Of a stretch of 35,102 bases of DNA, positions 1-8,311 are shown one piece after another. Position 1 is the first letter of the stretch, and every line of letters starts with the position of its first letter. The notes beneath the pieces are model-generated. The model ran no database searches, had not been told where the DNA came from, and was given only the letters and a program-made list of their open reading frames with translations. The DNA is taken from the NCBI GenBank assembly GCA_041397845.1, contig JAWKVW010000033.1, forward strand, positions 1 through 35,102. Direction: 5' to 3'. The stretch is from JAKPQE01 sp041397845 (lineage in GTDB: Bacteria; Pseudomonadota; Alphaproteobacteria; Rhizobiales; JAKPQE01). Both the position numbers and the translations under genes were made by a program.

Positions 1-2
1 CA

Positions 3-146
3 AGCAACGCCCTCTCCGAGCAGTCGATCCGGCTCTCCAGGGAGATCACCCAGTTCCTCTATGAACTGCGCACCGGGCCGCTCAACCGGCGCAAGGGTCA
101 GGACCCGAACTACAAGGGGCCTGAGCGCCGCAAGAATCCGCAGTGA
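3..146 (+). CDS. C-terminal end of a probable methyl-accepting chemotaxis protein (5' end outside window)
   Basis: Only the last 47 codons are present, read in frame 3 and ending at the TGA at 144-146. The peptide contains ALSEQSIRLSREITQFLYEL. This resembles the tail that follows the signalling coiled coil of many alphaproteobacterial chemoreceptors, where a LSxQSxxLxxEVxxFL pattern is common. A very basic, Pro/Arg-rich end (GPERRKNPQ) follows. In the family such proteins sense ligands and control the CheA kinase at the membrane. No sensory or membrane part can be seen here, so the assignment rests on this short tail alone and another coiled-coil signalling protein is possible. Confidence 0.5.
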   Translation, partial: SNALSEQSIRLSREITQFLYELRTGPLNRRKGQDPNYKGPERRKNPQ

Positions 147-263
147 CGCGAAAGGGCGTCGCTGACGATCGCCGGGCGCTCCCCCCACCCCGGCGCACTG
201 TCCCGGCGGTGGCGCAAGGACGCTGCCGCCGGGCAATCTTTTCGCCGTGAAGGAGGTGCTATC

Positions 264-302
264 ATGGTGCCGATCGCCGGCCTGCGATGGCCGGTGCCAT
301 AA
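264..302 (+). CDS. Possible 12-residue leader peptide with strong Shine-Dalgarno
   Basis: AAGGAGGT at 250-257 lies six bases before the ATG at 264, which is the best ribosome-binding site in this part of the window. That ATG opens only a 12-codon reading frame (MVPIAGLRWPVP) ending at the TAA at 300-302. The likely start of the next gene (ATG 319) follows 16 bases later with a much weaker site. The arrangement looks like a translated leader that could couple or attenuate translation of the downstream gene. The alternative is that the downstream protein starts at the GTG at 247 and the site is coincidental. There is no homology support, so this stays a candidate. Confidence 0.3.
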   Translation: MVPIAGLRWPVP

Positions 303-318
303 GCCCGGAGCCATCGGC

Positions 319-924
319 ATGCAGCCCCAGTTCGACCAGTTGCTCGACCATATCCGCCAGCTCGAGGATGAACTCGAAGACGAGTTCGAGCGCCGTCGCG
401 ACGACTTCGTCTCAAGACTGGAAAACGGCAGGGTGACGTTCGAGGCCGAGGTGCGCCGCCGCCATCGCGAGCTGAAGGCGCGCCTTGCGCCCTATCTGCT
501 GGGCGTGCGGCCGCTGGTCCTTGTAACGGCGCCCGTCATCTACAGCCTGATCGTGCCCTTCGCGCTGCTCGATCTCTTCGTCACCGTCTATCAGGCGGCC
601 TGCTTCCCGGTCTATGGCATCGACAAGGTGTCGCGCCGGGACTTCATCGTCATCGACCGCCACCTGCTCGGCTACCTCAACGCCATCGAGAAGCTGAACT
701 GCGTCTATTGCTCCTATGCCAACGGCCTCGTCGGCTATGTTCGCGAGATCGCGGCGCGCACCGAGCAATACTGGTGCCCGATCAAGCATGCCCGCCGCGT
801 CGCCGGCGCTCATCCGCGCTATCCGAAGTTCTTCGACTATGGCGACGCCGAGCGCTACCACGACGACCTCGAGGAAATGCGCGGCGCCATCGCGCCGGCC
901 GATCGGCGCAGCGGGAAGGGCTGA
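319..924 (+). CDS. Conserved hypothetical protein of Rhizobiales with a CxxC motif and a hydrophobic segment
   Basis: This 201-residue protein has no assigned function that I know of; similar proteins occur in rhizobial genomes. The first 55 residues are charged and probably helical (LEDELEDEFERRRDDF). A strongly hydrophobic stretch at about residues 63-90 (PLVLVTAPVIYSLIVPFALL) could span or enter the membrane. The second half holds NCVYCSY and later YWCPIKHARR, giving three Cys and a His that could bind a metal, and a conserved-looking FFDYGDAERY end. I prefer the ATG at 319 over the in-frame GTG at 247 because the 24 extra residues look non-conserved and would run through the candidate leader peptide. 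It stands alone on the plus strand, tail-to-tail with the ligase gene. Confidence 0.75.
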   Translation: MQPQFDQLLDHIRQLEDELEDEFERRRDDFVSRLENGRVTFEAEVRRRHRELKARLAPYLLGVRPLVLVTAPVIYSLIVPFALLDLFVTVYQAACFPVYGIDKVSRRDFIVIDRHLLGYLNAIEKLNCVYCSYANGLVGYVREIAARTEQYWCPIKHARRVAGAHPRYPKFFDYGDAERYHDDLEEMRGAIAPADRRSGKG

Positions 925-964
925 CCGCCGGCGGCGAAGTCCCGTCGCGGCCGCGCGCCCCCGG

Positions 965-2353
965 TCAGACCTCGTGCATGTAGAGCTTGTAGTCGAGCTC
1001 GCTGACCGTGCGTGCGACCCGCAGGTATTCGGCCCGCTTGATCGCGGTGAAGGTGCGGTGCAGGTCCTCGCCGAGTGCCGACTTCAGGAAGTCTGACGCC
1101 TCCGCCATTTCGATCGCCGCCCGCCAGCCGCCGGGCATGGCCGAGGATGCCGCCGCTGTCGCCTCATAGCCGTTGCCGGTGACTTCCGCGCCCGGGTCGA
1201 TCCCGTTTTCAAGTCCGTGCCGGATGCCGGCAAGGATGGTTGCCGCGACGAGATAGGGGTTGGCGTCGACGCCGGACGGCCGGTGCTCGATACGCCGGGC
1301 CTTGACCGGCCCTTCCGGCACGCGCAGGGCGACCGAACGGTTGTTGACGCCCCAGGTCGGCGCGATCGGCGCATAGGACTGCGACACGAACCGGCGCCAG
1401 GAATTGGCATGCGGGGCAAAGACCAGCATCGACTCGGCCATCGTGTCCTTGAGGCCGCCGAGCGCGTGGAGAATGGCCGGCGTATAGGTGCCGGGGCTCT
1501 GCTCGGAAAAGACATTGCCGCCGGCCGCGTCGAGCAGAGACACATGGAAATGCATGCCCGAGCCGGCATACCCCTCGATCGGCTTGGCCATGAAGCAGGC
1601 CGTGACGCCGTGCCGCCGCGCCGCCTGCCGCACCAGCCGCTTGATCCGGATGAGATCGCCGGCCGCCTGCATCACGTCCTCGCGATAGTGCAGCGTCAGC
1701 TCGTACTGGCCCGGCGCATATTCCGAGATCAGCGTCTCGAGCGGCACGCCCGCCGCCTTCGCCGCCGCATAGACGTCGTTGAACAGCGGTTCCATGCCGT
1801 GCAGGTGGTCGACCGAATAGACCTCGGTCTTGTCGCTGCGCCGCCCGTCGAGCACGGCCGCCGCCGCCCGCACCCGGCCCTCGCTGTCCCGCGCGTTGTC
1901 GAGGAGGAAGAACTCGAGCTCGAACGCCGCCGCGGCGCGGTAGCCCATCTTGTCGAGCGCCGCGACCTGCCGGTCGAGCGCATGGCGCGGATCGCTGGTC
2001 ATCGGCGTGCCGTCGAGCAGGTACATCGACAGGAACACCTCGGCCCGGGGCGGATGGGTGCCGTGGAGCGGCACCAGCGTGCCCGGCACCGGCCAGGCCT
2101 TCAGGTCGCCGTCGCCCGAGTCCCAGATGAGCCCGGTCTCGTGCACGTCCTCGCCGGTGATGTCGAGGCCGAGGATCGAAATCGGCATGTGCCGGCCGGA
2201 CTCGTAGAGCGACATCAGTTCGTGCCGGCGGATGATCTTGCCGCGGCCGATGCCGTTGGAATCGATGAGCACGATATCGACAGCCTCGATTTCCGGATGG
2301 GCATCGAGGAAGGCGCGGGCCTCGTCGGGAGAGGCGCCGGAAGGGCTGGTCAT
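965..2353 (-). CDS. Glutamine synthetase family protein, PuuA-like (gamma-glutamyl-amine ligase)
   Basis: This 462-residue protein has the full glutamine synthetase fold, with an N-terminal beta-grasp region and a catalytic domain. Visible catalytic motifs are GSGMHFHVS at about 262-270, NNRSVALRVP at about 335, and RIEHRPSGVDANPY at about 354, which carries the Glu and Arg of the active site. Its size and divergence from GlnA suggest the PuuA/gamma-glutamylputrescine synthetase group, which ligates glutamate to amines using ATP; the exact amine cannot be read from the sequence. It starts 13 bases after the stop of the aminotransferase gene, so the two are almost certainly one transcript. That pairing supports a role in amine or polyamine catabolism rather than nitrogen assimilation. 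The start has only a weak ribosome-binding site. Confidence 0.85.
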   Translation of the reverse strand: MTSPSGASPDEARAFLDAHPEIEAVDIVLIDSNGIGRGKIIRRHELMSLYESGRHMPISILGLDITGEDVHETGLIWDSGDGDLKAWPVPGTLVPLHGTHPPRAEVFLSMYLLDGTPMTSDPRHALDRQVAALDKMGYRAAAAFELEFFLLDNARDSEGRVRAAAAVLDGRRSDKTEVYSVDHLHGMEPLFNDVYAAAKAAGVPLETLISEYAPGQYELTLHYREDVMQAAGDLIRIKRLVRQAARRHGVTACFMAKPIEGYAGSGMHFHVSLLDAAGGNVFSEQSPGTYTPAILHALGGLKDTMAESMLVFAPHANSWRRFVSQSYAPIAPTWGVNNRSVALRVPEGPVKARRIEHRPSGVDANPYLVAATILAGIRHGLENGIDPGAEVTGNGYEATAAASSAMPGGWRAAIEMAEASDFLKSALGEDLHRTFTAIKRAEYLRVARTVSELDYKLYMHEV

Positions 2354-2366
2354 TCTGTTTGTCCGT

Positions 2367-3743
2367 TCAGGCTGTCAGGAAGTCGACGATATCGCCAAAG
2401 GCGAGAACGAGGTCGTCCACCTGCCGTTTCTTCGTCACGGGTGAAATCAGCATCATGTTGTGGAACGGCGCGATCAGCGCGCCGCGGGCGACGAGCGCCG
2501 TGTGGATCGCCGCCTCGAGGTCCGGCGCGTGTGCCGCCTCGGCCTCGGTGCCGTTCTTCAGCGGCCCGGGCGCGCAGATGAACTCGACCCGCGCACCGAC
2601 GCGGACCACATGCCAGGGCAGGCCGGACCGCCGGATCGCCTTGTCGAGGCCCTTCTCCAGCCGCGCCGCGAGCTTTTCCATATGCACATGGTTCTTCGTC
2701 GTCATCACCTCGGCAAGGTTCGCCCGCATCGCCGCGAACTGCAGCGGATTGGCCGAAAGCGTCGTGCCCATCCCCGAATGGCCGGCGTCGCGCCCCCGGT
2801 CATAGTCGGCAAAGCGCCGCGCCACTTCCGCCGAAACGCCCCAGACGCTCGCCGCAAGGCCGCCCGCGACCGGCTTGCCGAGAACGAAGATGTCCGGCTC
2901 GAGACCGTGCACGCGGCTGTAGCCGCCAAAACCGCTCGAGATCGTGTGCGTCTCGTCGATGACGAGCAGCGTCCCGGTCTCCCGCGTCAGGCGCCGAAGC
3001 TGCGCATGAAAGCCGGGCTCCGGCAGCACCATGCAGGAATTGGTGAGCACCGGCTCGGAAAGGACGCAGGCGACGTCCCGGTCGGCGAGCGCCGCCTCGA
3101 GCGCCGCAAGGTCGTTGAACTCGACGACCTTCGTCGTCGCCACCGGGTCGTTCGCCATGCCGACAAGGCCGGGCCGCGCCTCGGCTGCCCCGTCCCGGAG
3201 GCGCACGAAGGTCTCGTCGACCGTGCCATGGTAGCAGCCGTTGAAGACGAGGATCTTGCGCCGGCCGGTGACCGCCCGCGCCAGTTTCAGCGCAAAGCGG
3301 TTGGCGTCCGTCGCCGTCGTCGCGATCTGCCATTTAAAGGGACCAAAGATGTCGGTGAGCAAACCGCCGACGGCGATCGCGTCCTCCGTCGGCAGCATGT
3401 AGGTGAGGCCGTGTTTTGCCTGATGCCGGATGGCCTTGGCCACCGGCTTCGGCGAATGGCCGAACATCGAGGCGGTATCGCCAAGGCAGAAATCATCGAG
3501 CGAATTGCCGTCGATATCGAGAATGCGGGCCTTCTTCGCCGTCTCGACGAGCATCGGGAACGGCATCGGCCAGTCCCGCATCCAGTGCATCGGAACGCCG
3601 CCGAGGAAGCCGCATTCGCCGCGCGCTGCCGCTGCCGATTTCGGCCGCGCTGCCGCATAGGCCGCCTCGGCCTCGCCGCGCAACAGGTTGAGCCGCTCGG
3701 CGGAAACGCCGCGCATGAAATCGGTACCGGACATTGCTGACAT
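2367..3743 (-). CDS. Class III PLP-dependent aminotransferase (glutamate-1-semialdehyde aminomutase-like)
   Basis: The protein is 458 residues long from the ATG at 3743, which has AAAGGT six to seven bases upstream. The open frame continues to 3881, but the extra 46 residues are not family-like. Class III hallmarks are present: NGCYHGT at about 170 (phosphate and ring contacts), VIDETHT at about 262 (the Asp that pairs with the PLP nitrogen), and VLGKPVAGG at about 289 with the Schiff-base Lys. The overall pattern resembles the HemL/aspartate aminotransferase family group. The adjacent PuuA-like ligase makes it more likely to transaminate an amine, omega-amino acid or semialdehyde than to make tetrapyrroles. 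The true substrate is unknown. Confidence 0.85.
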   Translation of the reverse strand: MSAMSGTDFMRGVSAERLNLLRGEAEAAYAAARPKSAAAARGECGFLGGVPMHWMRDWPMPFPMLVETAKKARILDIDGNSLDDFCLGDTASMFGHSPKPVAKAIRHQAKHGLTYMLPTEDAIAVGGLLTDIFGPFKWQIATTATDANRFALKLARAVTGRRKILVFNGCYHGTVDETFVRLRDGAAEARPGLVGMANDPVATTKVVEFNDLAALEAALADRDVACVLSEPVLTNSCMVLPEPGFHAQLRRLTRETGTLLVIDETHTISSGFGGYSRVHGLEPDIFVLGKPVAGGLAASVWGVSAEVARRFADYDRGRDAGHSGMGTTLSANPLQFAAMRANLAEVMTTKNHVHMEKLAARLEKGLDKAIRRSGLPWHVVRVGARVEFICAPGPLKNGTEAEAAHAPDLEAAIHTALVARGALIAPFHNMMLISPVTKKRQVDDLVLAFGDIVDFLTA

Positions 3744-3835
3744 GACGACCTTTAAGGGAAGGGCGGGGCAATGGCGCTGAAGGTATTCAGGAAACGGGCC
3801 CGGTGCAATCTGGACGACCAAGGAAAGCAGGACAG

Positions 3836-3979
3836 ATGGACGGTGAAGCTGGGTGCACCGCAAGTGGCAGGGCGAGGGCAAGGGAGCGCTTGCGCCTTCT
3901 CATCCATGAAGGCTGCATCCGGCGGTTCATCTGGCAGATAGTCGGCGCTGTCGATCGGCTGCTGGGCGAGGTGGTTTAG
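3836..3979 (+). CDS. Weak small ORF candidate in the lpxK-aminotransferase gap
   Basis: The 232-base gap between two minus-strand genes (3744-3975) holds a 47-codon plus-strand frame from ATG 3836 to TAG 3977-3979. Its second half (LRLLIHEGCIRRFIWQIVGA) looks amphipathic and protein-like, and it overlaps the end of lpxK by four bases. The antisense frame in the same codon register is also open and reads HLAQQPIDSADYLPDEPPDA, so one may be a shadow of the other. Third-position GC of the plus frame is clearly lower than in neighbouring genes, which argues against it. No known family is recognised. Confidence 0.15.
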   Translation: MDGEAGCTASGRARARERLRLLIHEGCIRRFIWQIVGAVDRLLGEVV

Positions 3980-5007
3980 CGCCCGCCCGCTGACCGCGCC
4001 TTTGCCGAGGAAATCGCTGCCTCGATGAGCGCCAGCGCCCGGCGCGGGTCCTCGAAGACGAGGCGGATCGGCAGGGTCGCGGTCCGTTCGGCAAAGGCCC
4101 TGCCGCGCGGTCCGCAGGCGGCGAGGCGGACGATGTCCTTTTCCGTGGTGATCGGCATCAGGCCGCGCGCCTCGGCCGCCTCGAGCGCCACGACCTCGGC
4201 CGCGGTGAAGCGGTGGTGGTCGGCAAAAGCGTAGGTCTCGACCAGCTTGCCGCCGAGGTCCGCAAGCGTTGCGAAGAACTTCGCCGGCCGGCCGATGCCG
4301 GCAAAGGCGACGAGGCGCCGGTCGGCGATGTCCGGCGCCGACACCGGGGCGACATTGGCCCGGATCACCGGCTTGCCGCGCCGGGCAGCGGCCTGCGCCG
4401 CCGCCGCGCCGGCATCTCCCGTCCCGACGACGACGACTGCGGCGGTCCGGTTCATTTGTTCGGCGAGCGGCGCCCGCAGCGGCCCCGCCGGCATCACCCG
4501 GCTGTTGCCAAGCCCGCGCCCGGCATCGACGACGACGATGTTGACGTCTTTCTCGAGCGAGCCGTTCTGAAAGCCGTCATCCATGATGATGAGATCGGCG
4601 CCGGCTTCGACTGCGAGCTTTGCGCCGGCGACCCGGTCATGCGCCTTCACGGTCGGGGCGATGCGCGCGAGGAGCAGCGGTTCGTCGCCGACCTCTGCCG
4701 GCGTATGCCGGAGCGGGTCGACAAGCACCGGTCCGCCGAGCCGCCCGCCATAGCCGCGCGTCAGGAAAAAGGGCTTGCGCCCCAGCTCGCCGATCGCGAG
4801 TTCGGCCAGCGCCAGGGCGAGCGGCGTCTTGCCGGCCCCGCCGGCGATGAAATTGCCGACGCAGATGACCGGTACGGGCACGGTTGCCCCGCGCGCCGCC
4901 ATTCGCCGCCCGGCGATCTTGCCGACGATCGCGCCAAACGGTGCAAGCAGCAGCGACAGCGCCGCGCCGCCAAGGCTTCCCCCCCACCAGAACTCAGGCG
5001 CCTTCAT
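3976..5007 (-). CDS. lpxK: Tetraacyldisaccharide 4'-kinase
   Basis: LpxK phosphorylates the 4' position of the tetraacyldisaccharide 1-phosphate to form lipid IVA at the inner face of the cytoplasmic membrane. The 343-residue product matches the family length. It begins with a hydrophobic N-terminal anchor (about residues 10-30). The P-loop GNFIAGGAGKTP at about 52-63 follows, and later come FLTRGYGG, DDGFQN and FAGIGRP, all typical of LpxK. Its ATG at 5007 lies one base after the waaA stop, so it is the third gene of a tight DUF374-waaA-lpxK unit devoted to lipid A/Kdo assembly. Confidence 0.95.
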   Translation of the reverse strand: MKAPEFWWGGSLGGAALSLLLAPFGAIVGKIAGRRMAARGATVPVPVICVGNFIAGGAGKTPLALALAELAIGELGRKPFFLTRGYGGRLGGPVLVDPLRHTPAEVGDEPLLLARIAPTVKAHDRVAGAKLAVEAGADLIIMDDGFQNGSLEKDVNIVVVDAGRGLGNSRVMPAGPLRAPLAEQMNRTAAVVVVGTGDAGAAAAQAAARRGKPVIRANVAPVSAPDIADRRLVAFAGIGRPAKFFATLADLGGKLVETYAFADHHRFTAAEVVALEAAEARGLMPITTEKDIVRLAACGPRGRAFAERTATLPIRLVFEDPRRALALIEAAISSAKARSAGGR

Positions 5008-5008
5008 C

Positions 5009-6322
5009 TCACCCCCGTCCCTCGAGGCGGGTTTGCAGGGCGAGCGGCGTCAGGAATGGCTGCAGCGCCTCGACGGTCCGCTCGAGCGCGCCGAGAAACG
5101 GCTCGAGGCCCTTGGCGCCGGCAAGGCTACGCCGCTTCTGCTCGTCCGGATGGACGAACAGGCTGCCGGCGGCCTTTGCCAACTGCTCCGGCGTCTCCAC
5201 CATGATCGCGCCTCCCGTGCCGTCGAGGCTCCTGTAGACCTCGTCGAAATTATGCACATGGGGGCCGTGCAGCACCACCGTCGCCAGCTTGGCCGGCTCG
5301 ATCGGGTTCTGCCCGCCGTGCGGAATGAAGGAGCCGCCGACGAAGGCGACCGGCACCAGCCGGTAGAAGAGGCCGAGTTCGCCGATCGTGTCGGCGACGT
5401 AGATGTCGGTTTCCGCCTCGATTGTCTCGCTTGCCGAGCGCAGCCGCGTCTTCAGGCCGATCTCGTCGGCAATGCCGGCCACCTCGCCGCCGCGATGCGG
5501 ATGCCGCGGCGCGACGATGGTCAGCAGCGAGGGCAGGTGCTTGCGCAGCGCCCGGTGCACCCGGAGGATGGTTGCCTCCTCGCCGGGATGGGTGCTCGCC
5601 GCCAGCCAGACATGCCGCGCCCCGATCTCCCCGGCCAGCGCCGAAAGAGCGGCTTCGTCCGCGTCCGGCGGCGGCACGTCGTATTTGATGTTGCCGCTGA
5701 TGCCGACGCGCGGCGCGCCGAGCGCCAGGAACCGGTCGCCGTCCGACCCCGTCTGGGCAAGGCAGAGCGACAGCCCGCCGAGCAGCTCCTCGATCGCCCC
5801 GCGGCTCTTCTGCCAGCGCCGGTAGGAGCGCTCCGACATGCGGCCGTTGACGAGCACCTGCGGAATCGAGCGGCGGCGAAGGCCGGCCGTGATCGACGGC
5901 CAGATTTCCGATTCAACGAAGATCGCAAGGTCCGGCCGCCAGTGATCGAGGAACCGGTCGACGAACGGCACGAAGTCGAGCGGCACATACTGGTGGATGA
6001 CGCCCTCGCCGACGCGCTCGGCGGCAAGCTTGGCCGAGGTTCGTGTGCCCGTCGTCAGCAGCACCATCGGTCCGGCCTCGCGGATGCGCTCGATCAGCGG
6101 CAGCACGGCGAGCGTCTCGCCGACGCTTGCCCCGTGCACCCAGATCAGCGGCCCGTCCGGGCGCTCGCTCGAGGGGTGGCCGAGCCGCTCGTCCCGCCGC
6201 TCCGGGTCTTCCTTGCCGCGCTGGATGCGCCGGGCGAGGATGAGGCTTGCCGTCGGCGCGAGCACGCGGCCGGCGGTGCGGTAGGCGCCGAGGATGAGGC
6301 TGTTACGCATGGGCCGGCGCAT
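5009..6322 (-). CDS. waaA: 3-deoxy-D-manno-octulosonic acid (Kdo) transferase
   Basis: This enzyme transfers Kdo from CMP-Kdo to lipid IVA, the step after LpxK. The 437-residue protein has the GT-B arrangement of the family. The N-terminal acceptor domain carries WVHGASVGET at about residue 60, with the catalytic Glu, and FVESEIWP. The C-terminal donor domain has VAFVGGSFIPHGGQNPIEP at about 327-345. The frame opens at 6322, but an internal ATG at 6310 (MRNSLILGAYR) may be the real start. Either overlaps the end of the DUF374 gene, which implies translational coupling. Confidence 0.95.
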   Translation of the reverse strand: MRRPMRNSLILGAYRTAGRVLAPTASLILARRIQRGKEDPERRDERLGHPSSERPDGPLIWVHGASVGETLAVLPLIERIREAGPMVLLTTGTRTSAKLAAERVGEGVIHQYVPLDFVPFVDRFLDHWRPDLAIFVESEIWPSITAGLRRRSIPQVLVNGRMSERSYRRWQKSRGAIEELLGGLSLCLAQTGSDGDRFLALGAPRVGISGNIKYDVPPPDADEAALSALAGEIGARHVWLAASTHPGEEATILRVHRALRKHLPSLLTIVAPRHPHRGGEVAGIADEIGLKTRLRSASETIEAETDIYVADTIGELGLFYRLVPVAFVGGSFIPHGGQNPIEPAKLATVVLHGPHVHNFDEVYRSLDGTGGAIMVETPEQLAKAAGSLFVHPDEQKRRSLAGAKGLEPFLGALERTVEALQPFLTPLALQTRLEGRG

Positions 6323-7001
6323 CCTTTCCGTCGGCGATCGCCCGGGCCCGATCGGTGACGCGGTTCAGCGCGACTTCGATCTCCCGCCGCTTGGCCTCGA
6401 TTTCGGCTTCGTCGGCATCGCCATCGACATAGATCGGGTCGCCGGCGACGAACACCGTGCGCCCGAAAGGCAGGTTGATGCTTGCCTTGTCCCAGGTGTC
6501 GAGATCAATCCGTGGATTGCTGGAGAAGCAGACCGGCACCACCGGCCGGCCGGAATGCTTGGCGAGCAGCACGATGCCGTCGCCGGCAATGCGGCCGCGT
6601 TTCGGCACGTCCGCCGTCATCGAGACGGAAACGCCGCTCTCCAGCAGCTTCAGCATGTTGAGAAAGCCCGCCGCGCCGCCCTTGGCCTTGCCCTTGTGGC
6701 TGCCCGAGCCGCGCAGGACGCCCATGCCGAGCTGGCGCGCCGCGACCGCGTTGATCTCGCCATCGCCATGCCTGGAAATCAGCACGCGGATGTCGTGGTC
6801 GGGCCGGCGGGCGAAGGGAACCATGAAATGCTGGCCGTGCCAGAAGGTGATGATGAAGGGAATGTGCGCGCCGATCCGCTCGTAAGGGTCGGCCGGCTCG
6901 CTCGTATGGCGGCTCGTCCACCAGACGAACTTCAGGGCAAATGCCAGAAACGACCCGATCGCCGTCTGCACGAACTGCGTTCGACCGAGTCGCTTCAGCA
7001 T
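6303..7001 (-). CDS. DUF374 lysophospholipid acyltransferase-like protein
   Basis: The 232-residue protein carries a hydrophobic N-terminus and the DUF374 core: FWHGQHFMVPF at about 53, SRHGDGEINA at about 78, the glycine/lysine-rich RGSGSHKGKAKGG at about 96, and DVPKRGR. Members are relatives of lipid A acyltransferases and sit in the cytoplasmic membrane. In alphaproteobacteria the gene is usually next to waaA and lpxK, as here, so a role in lipid A acylation or export is likely. The precise reaction is not established by the sequence. Its stop overlaps the waaA start. Confidence 0.85.
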   Translation of the reverse strand: MLKRLGRTQFVQTAIGSFLAFALKFVWWTSRHTSEPADPYERIGAHIPFIITFWHGQHFMVPFARRPDHDIRVLISRHGDGEINAVAARQLGMGVLRGSGSHKGKAKGGAAGFLNMLKLLESGVSVSMTADVPKRGRIAGDGIVLLAKHSGRPVVPVCFSSNPRIDLDTWDKASINLPFGRTVFVAGDPIYVDGDADEAEIEAKRREIEVALNRVTDRARAIADGKDAPAHA

Positions 7002-7031
7002 GCTGTCATCCGCGTTGGTCGCGGACCTTTC

Positions 7032-7283
7032 TTATTCGGCGGTCAGCTCGGGATGGTCCGGATCGAGCAGCCGGTGCAGATGCACGATGAAATAGCGCAT
7101 GTGCGCATTGTCGACGGTCGAGTGCGCCTTCGACTTCCAGACCTCGAAGGCCTTGGCGTAGCTCGGATAGATGCCGACGAAATCGAGATGATCGAGATCG
7201 CGGAAGTGCAGACGGTCGAGCGTCGTCAGCTCGCCGCCGAAAACAAGATGGAGAAGCTGCTTCTCGGGGGCTTTCGCAGTCAA
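7032..7283 (-). CDS. DUF4170 domain-containing protein (TTG start)
   Basis: The core LLHLVFGGEL...FRDLDHLDFVGIYP...TVDNAHMRYFIVHLHRLLDP is the small DUF4170 family found in Rhizobiales beside lipopolysaccharide genes; its function is unknown. I place the start at the TTG at 7283. It has GGAGG with six bases of spacing, and the resulting 83 residues match the usual family length. An upstream in-frame ATG at 7484 overlaps the cysQ stop (ATGA). It would add 67 low-complexity Ala/Pro/Arg residues that do not look like the family. The 7284-7480 stretch is then a leader between the two genes with no other feature seen. Confidence 0.8.
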   Translation of the reverse strand: MTAKAPEKQLLHLVFGGELTTLDRLHFRDLDHLDFVGIYPSYAKAFEVWKSKAHSTVDNAHMRYFIVHLHRLLDPDHPELTAE

Positions 7284-7480
7284 GGTCGAACCTCCGGGTC
7301 CTTCCGCCGGTGCGCCGGCGCGGGTGGATTGGGGGGCGCCGCCAAAAACGGGGCGGCTGGTCGTCTCTCCGCGGGCGGGCCGGCTTTTCGCGCCGGCTTC
7401 TGGTTCAGCAATATGCCCGGACGACAGAGACTGTCGAGCCGGATTCCATATCGCCTGGGCATTGTCTACAGATACGGCTG

Positions 7481-8311
7481 TCATTCCTTCGTCGGCAGGC
7501 CGTCCGCGACGCGCTGCAGGAGCTGGGAATGCAGCCTCCCTCCGGCCGCGACGAGGACGTCGTGGCGCGGCTCCGGCGCGTTGTAGCGCGGCCGCTCGCC
7601 GGCAAGCGTCGTCAGGTGGCCGCCCGCTTCGTGCACCAAAAGATCGGCCGCCGCAAGGTCCCAGTCATGCGCGCCCGGCCGGGCAAACGCGCCGTCGAGG
7701 TCCCCGGCCGCGACCATCGCGAACCGCAGCGCCAGCGAGTAGATCCAGGGAACGTTGATTGCGCCGACAAGCTGCAGTCGCGGCGCGGCGATGAACTTCT
7801 TCGGGCCGGCAAGGCGCGCGCCGGAAAACTCCGCCCGTCCAGAGGCGCGGACGGGCGCGCCGTCGCGCTTCGTGCCGGTGCCGGTCTCGGCGGTGAAAAG
7901 CGTGCCCGTCGAGGGGTTGAGCAGCGCCGCGACCACCGGCAGCCCGTCCTCGACCACGGCGACGCTGATCGTCCATTGCGGCACCCGCTCGACGAAGGCC
8001 CGCGTGCCGTCGATCGGGTCGACGACGAACAGCCGCCGTCGCTGCAGCCGCTCCGGCGTGTCGGCCGTCTCCTCCGACAGCCAGCCATAATCCGGCCTTG
8101 CCCGTGTCAGCCGCTCGCGCAGCAGGTCGTCAACGGCGATGTCCGCTTCGGTCACCGGCGACTGGTTGCCCTTCGTCCAGCTCCGCGCGCCTTTCTCGTA
8201 ATAGTCGAGCGCCACCCGGCCGGCGTCCGCCACCGCCTCGGCGACAAGCCGCGCGTCCTCGGCAAGCCGCGCCGGGTCGATTGCGCTGGTTCCTGCCTCA
8301 CTGGCCGGCAA
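7481..8311 (-). CDS. cysQ: 3'(2'),5'-bisphosphate nucleotidase / inositol monophosphatase family protein (CysQ-like)
   Basis: The 276-residue protein has the metal-binding signatures of the Li+-sensitive phosphatase family. These are SPVTEADIAVD at about 50, LSEETAD at about 74, DPIDGTRAFVE at about 98-108 (motif DPxDGT) and GAHDWDLAAADLL at about 212. In the CysQ branch the enzyme removes phosphate from PAP and PAPS, recycling sulfate-assimilation by-products. Distinguishing it from inositol monophosphatase or another sugar phosphatase needs alignment. The start appears to be a TTG at 8311 overlapping the end of the pmbA-like gene by 14 bases. A pmbA-cysQ pairing is common in this order. Confidence 0.8.
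   Translation of the reverse strand: MPASEAGTSAIDPARLAEDARLVAEAVADAGRVALDYYEKGARSWTKGNQSPVTEADIAVDDLLRERLTRARPDYGWLSEETADTPERLQRRRLFVVDPIDGTRAFVERVPQWTISVAVVEDGLPVVAALLNPSTGTLFTAETGTGTKRDGAPVRASGRAEFSGARLAGPKKFIAAPRLQLVGAINVPWIYSLALRFAMVAAGDLDGAFARPGAHDWDLAAADLLVHEAGGHLTTLAGERPRYNAPEPRHDVLVAAGGRLHSQLLQRVADGLPTKE

Noticed and set aside
1217..2581. A 454-codon plus-strand open frame opposite the glutamine synthetase family gene
   Set aside because: Antisense shadow with His/Arg/Asp-rich low-complexity sequence; the minus strand has all catalytic motifs.
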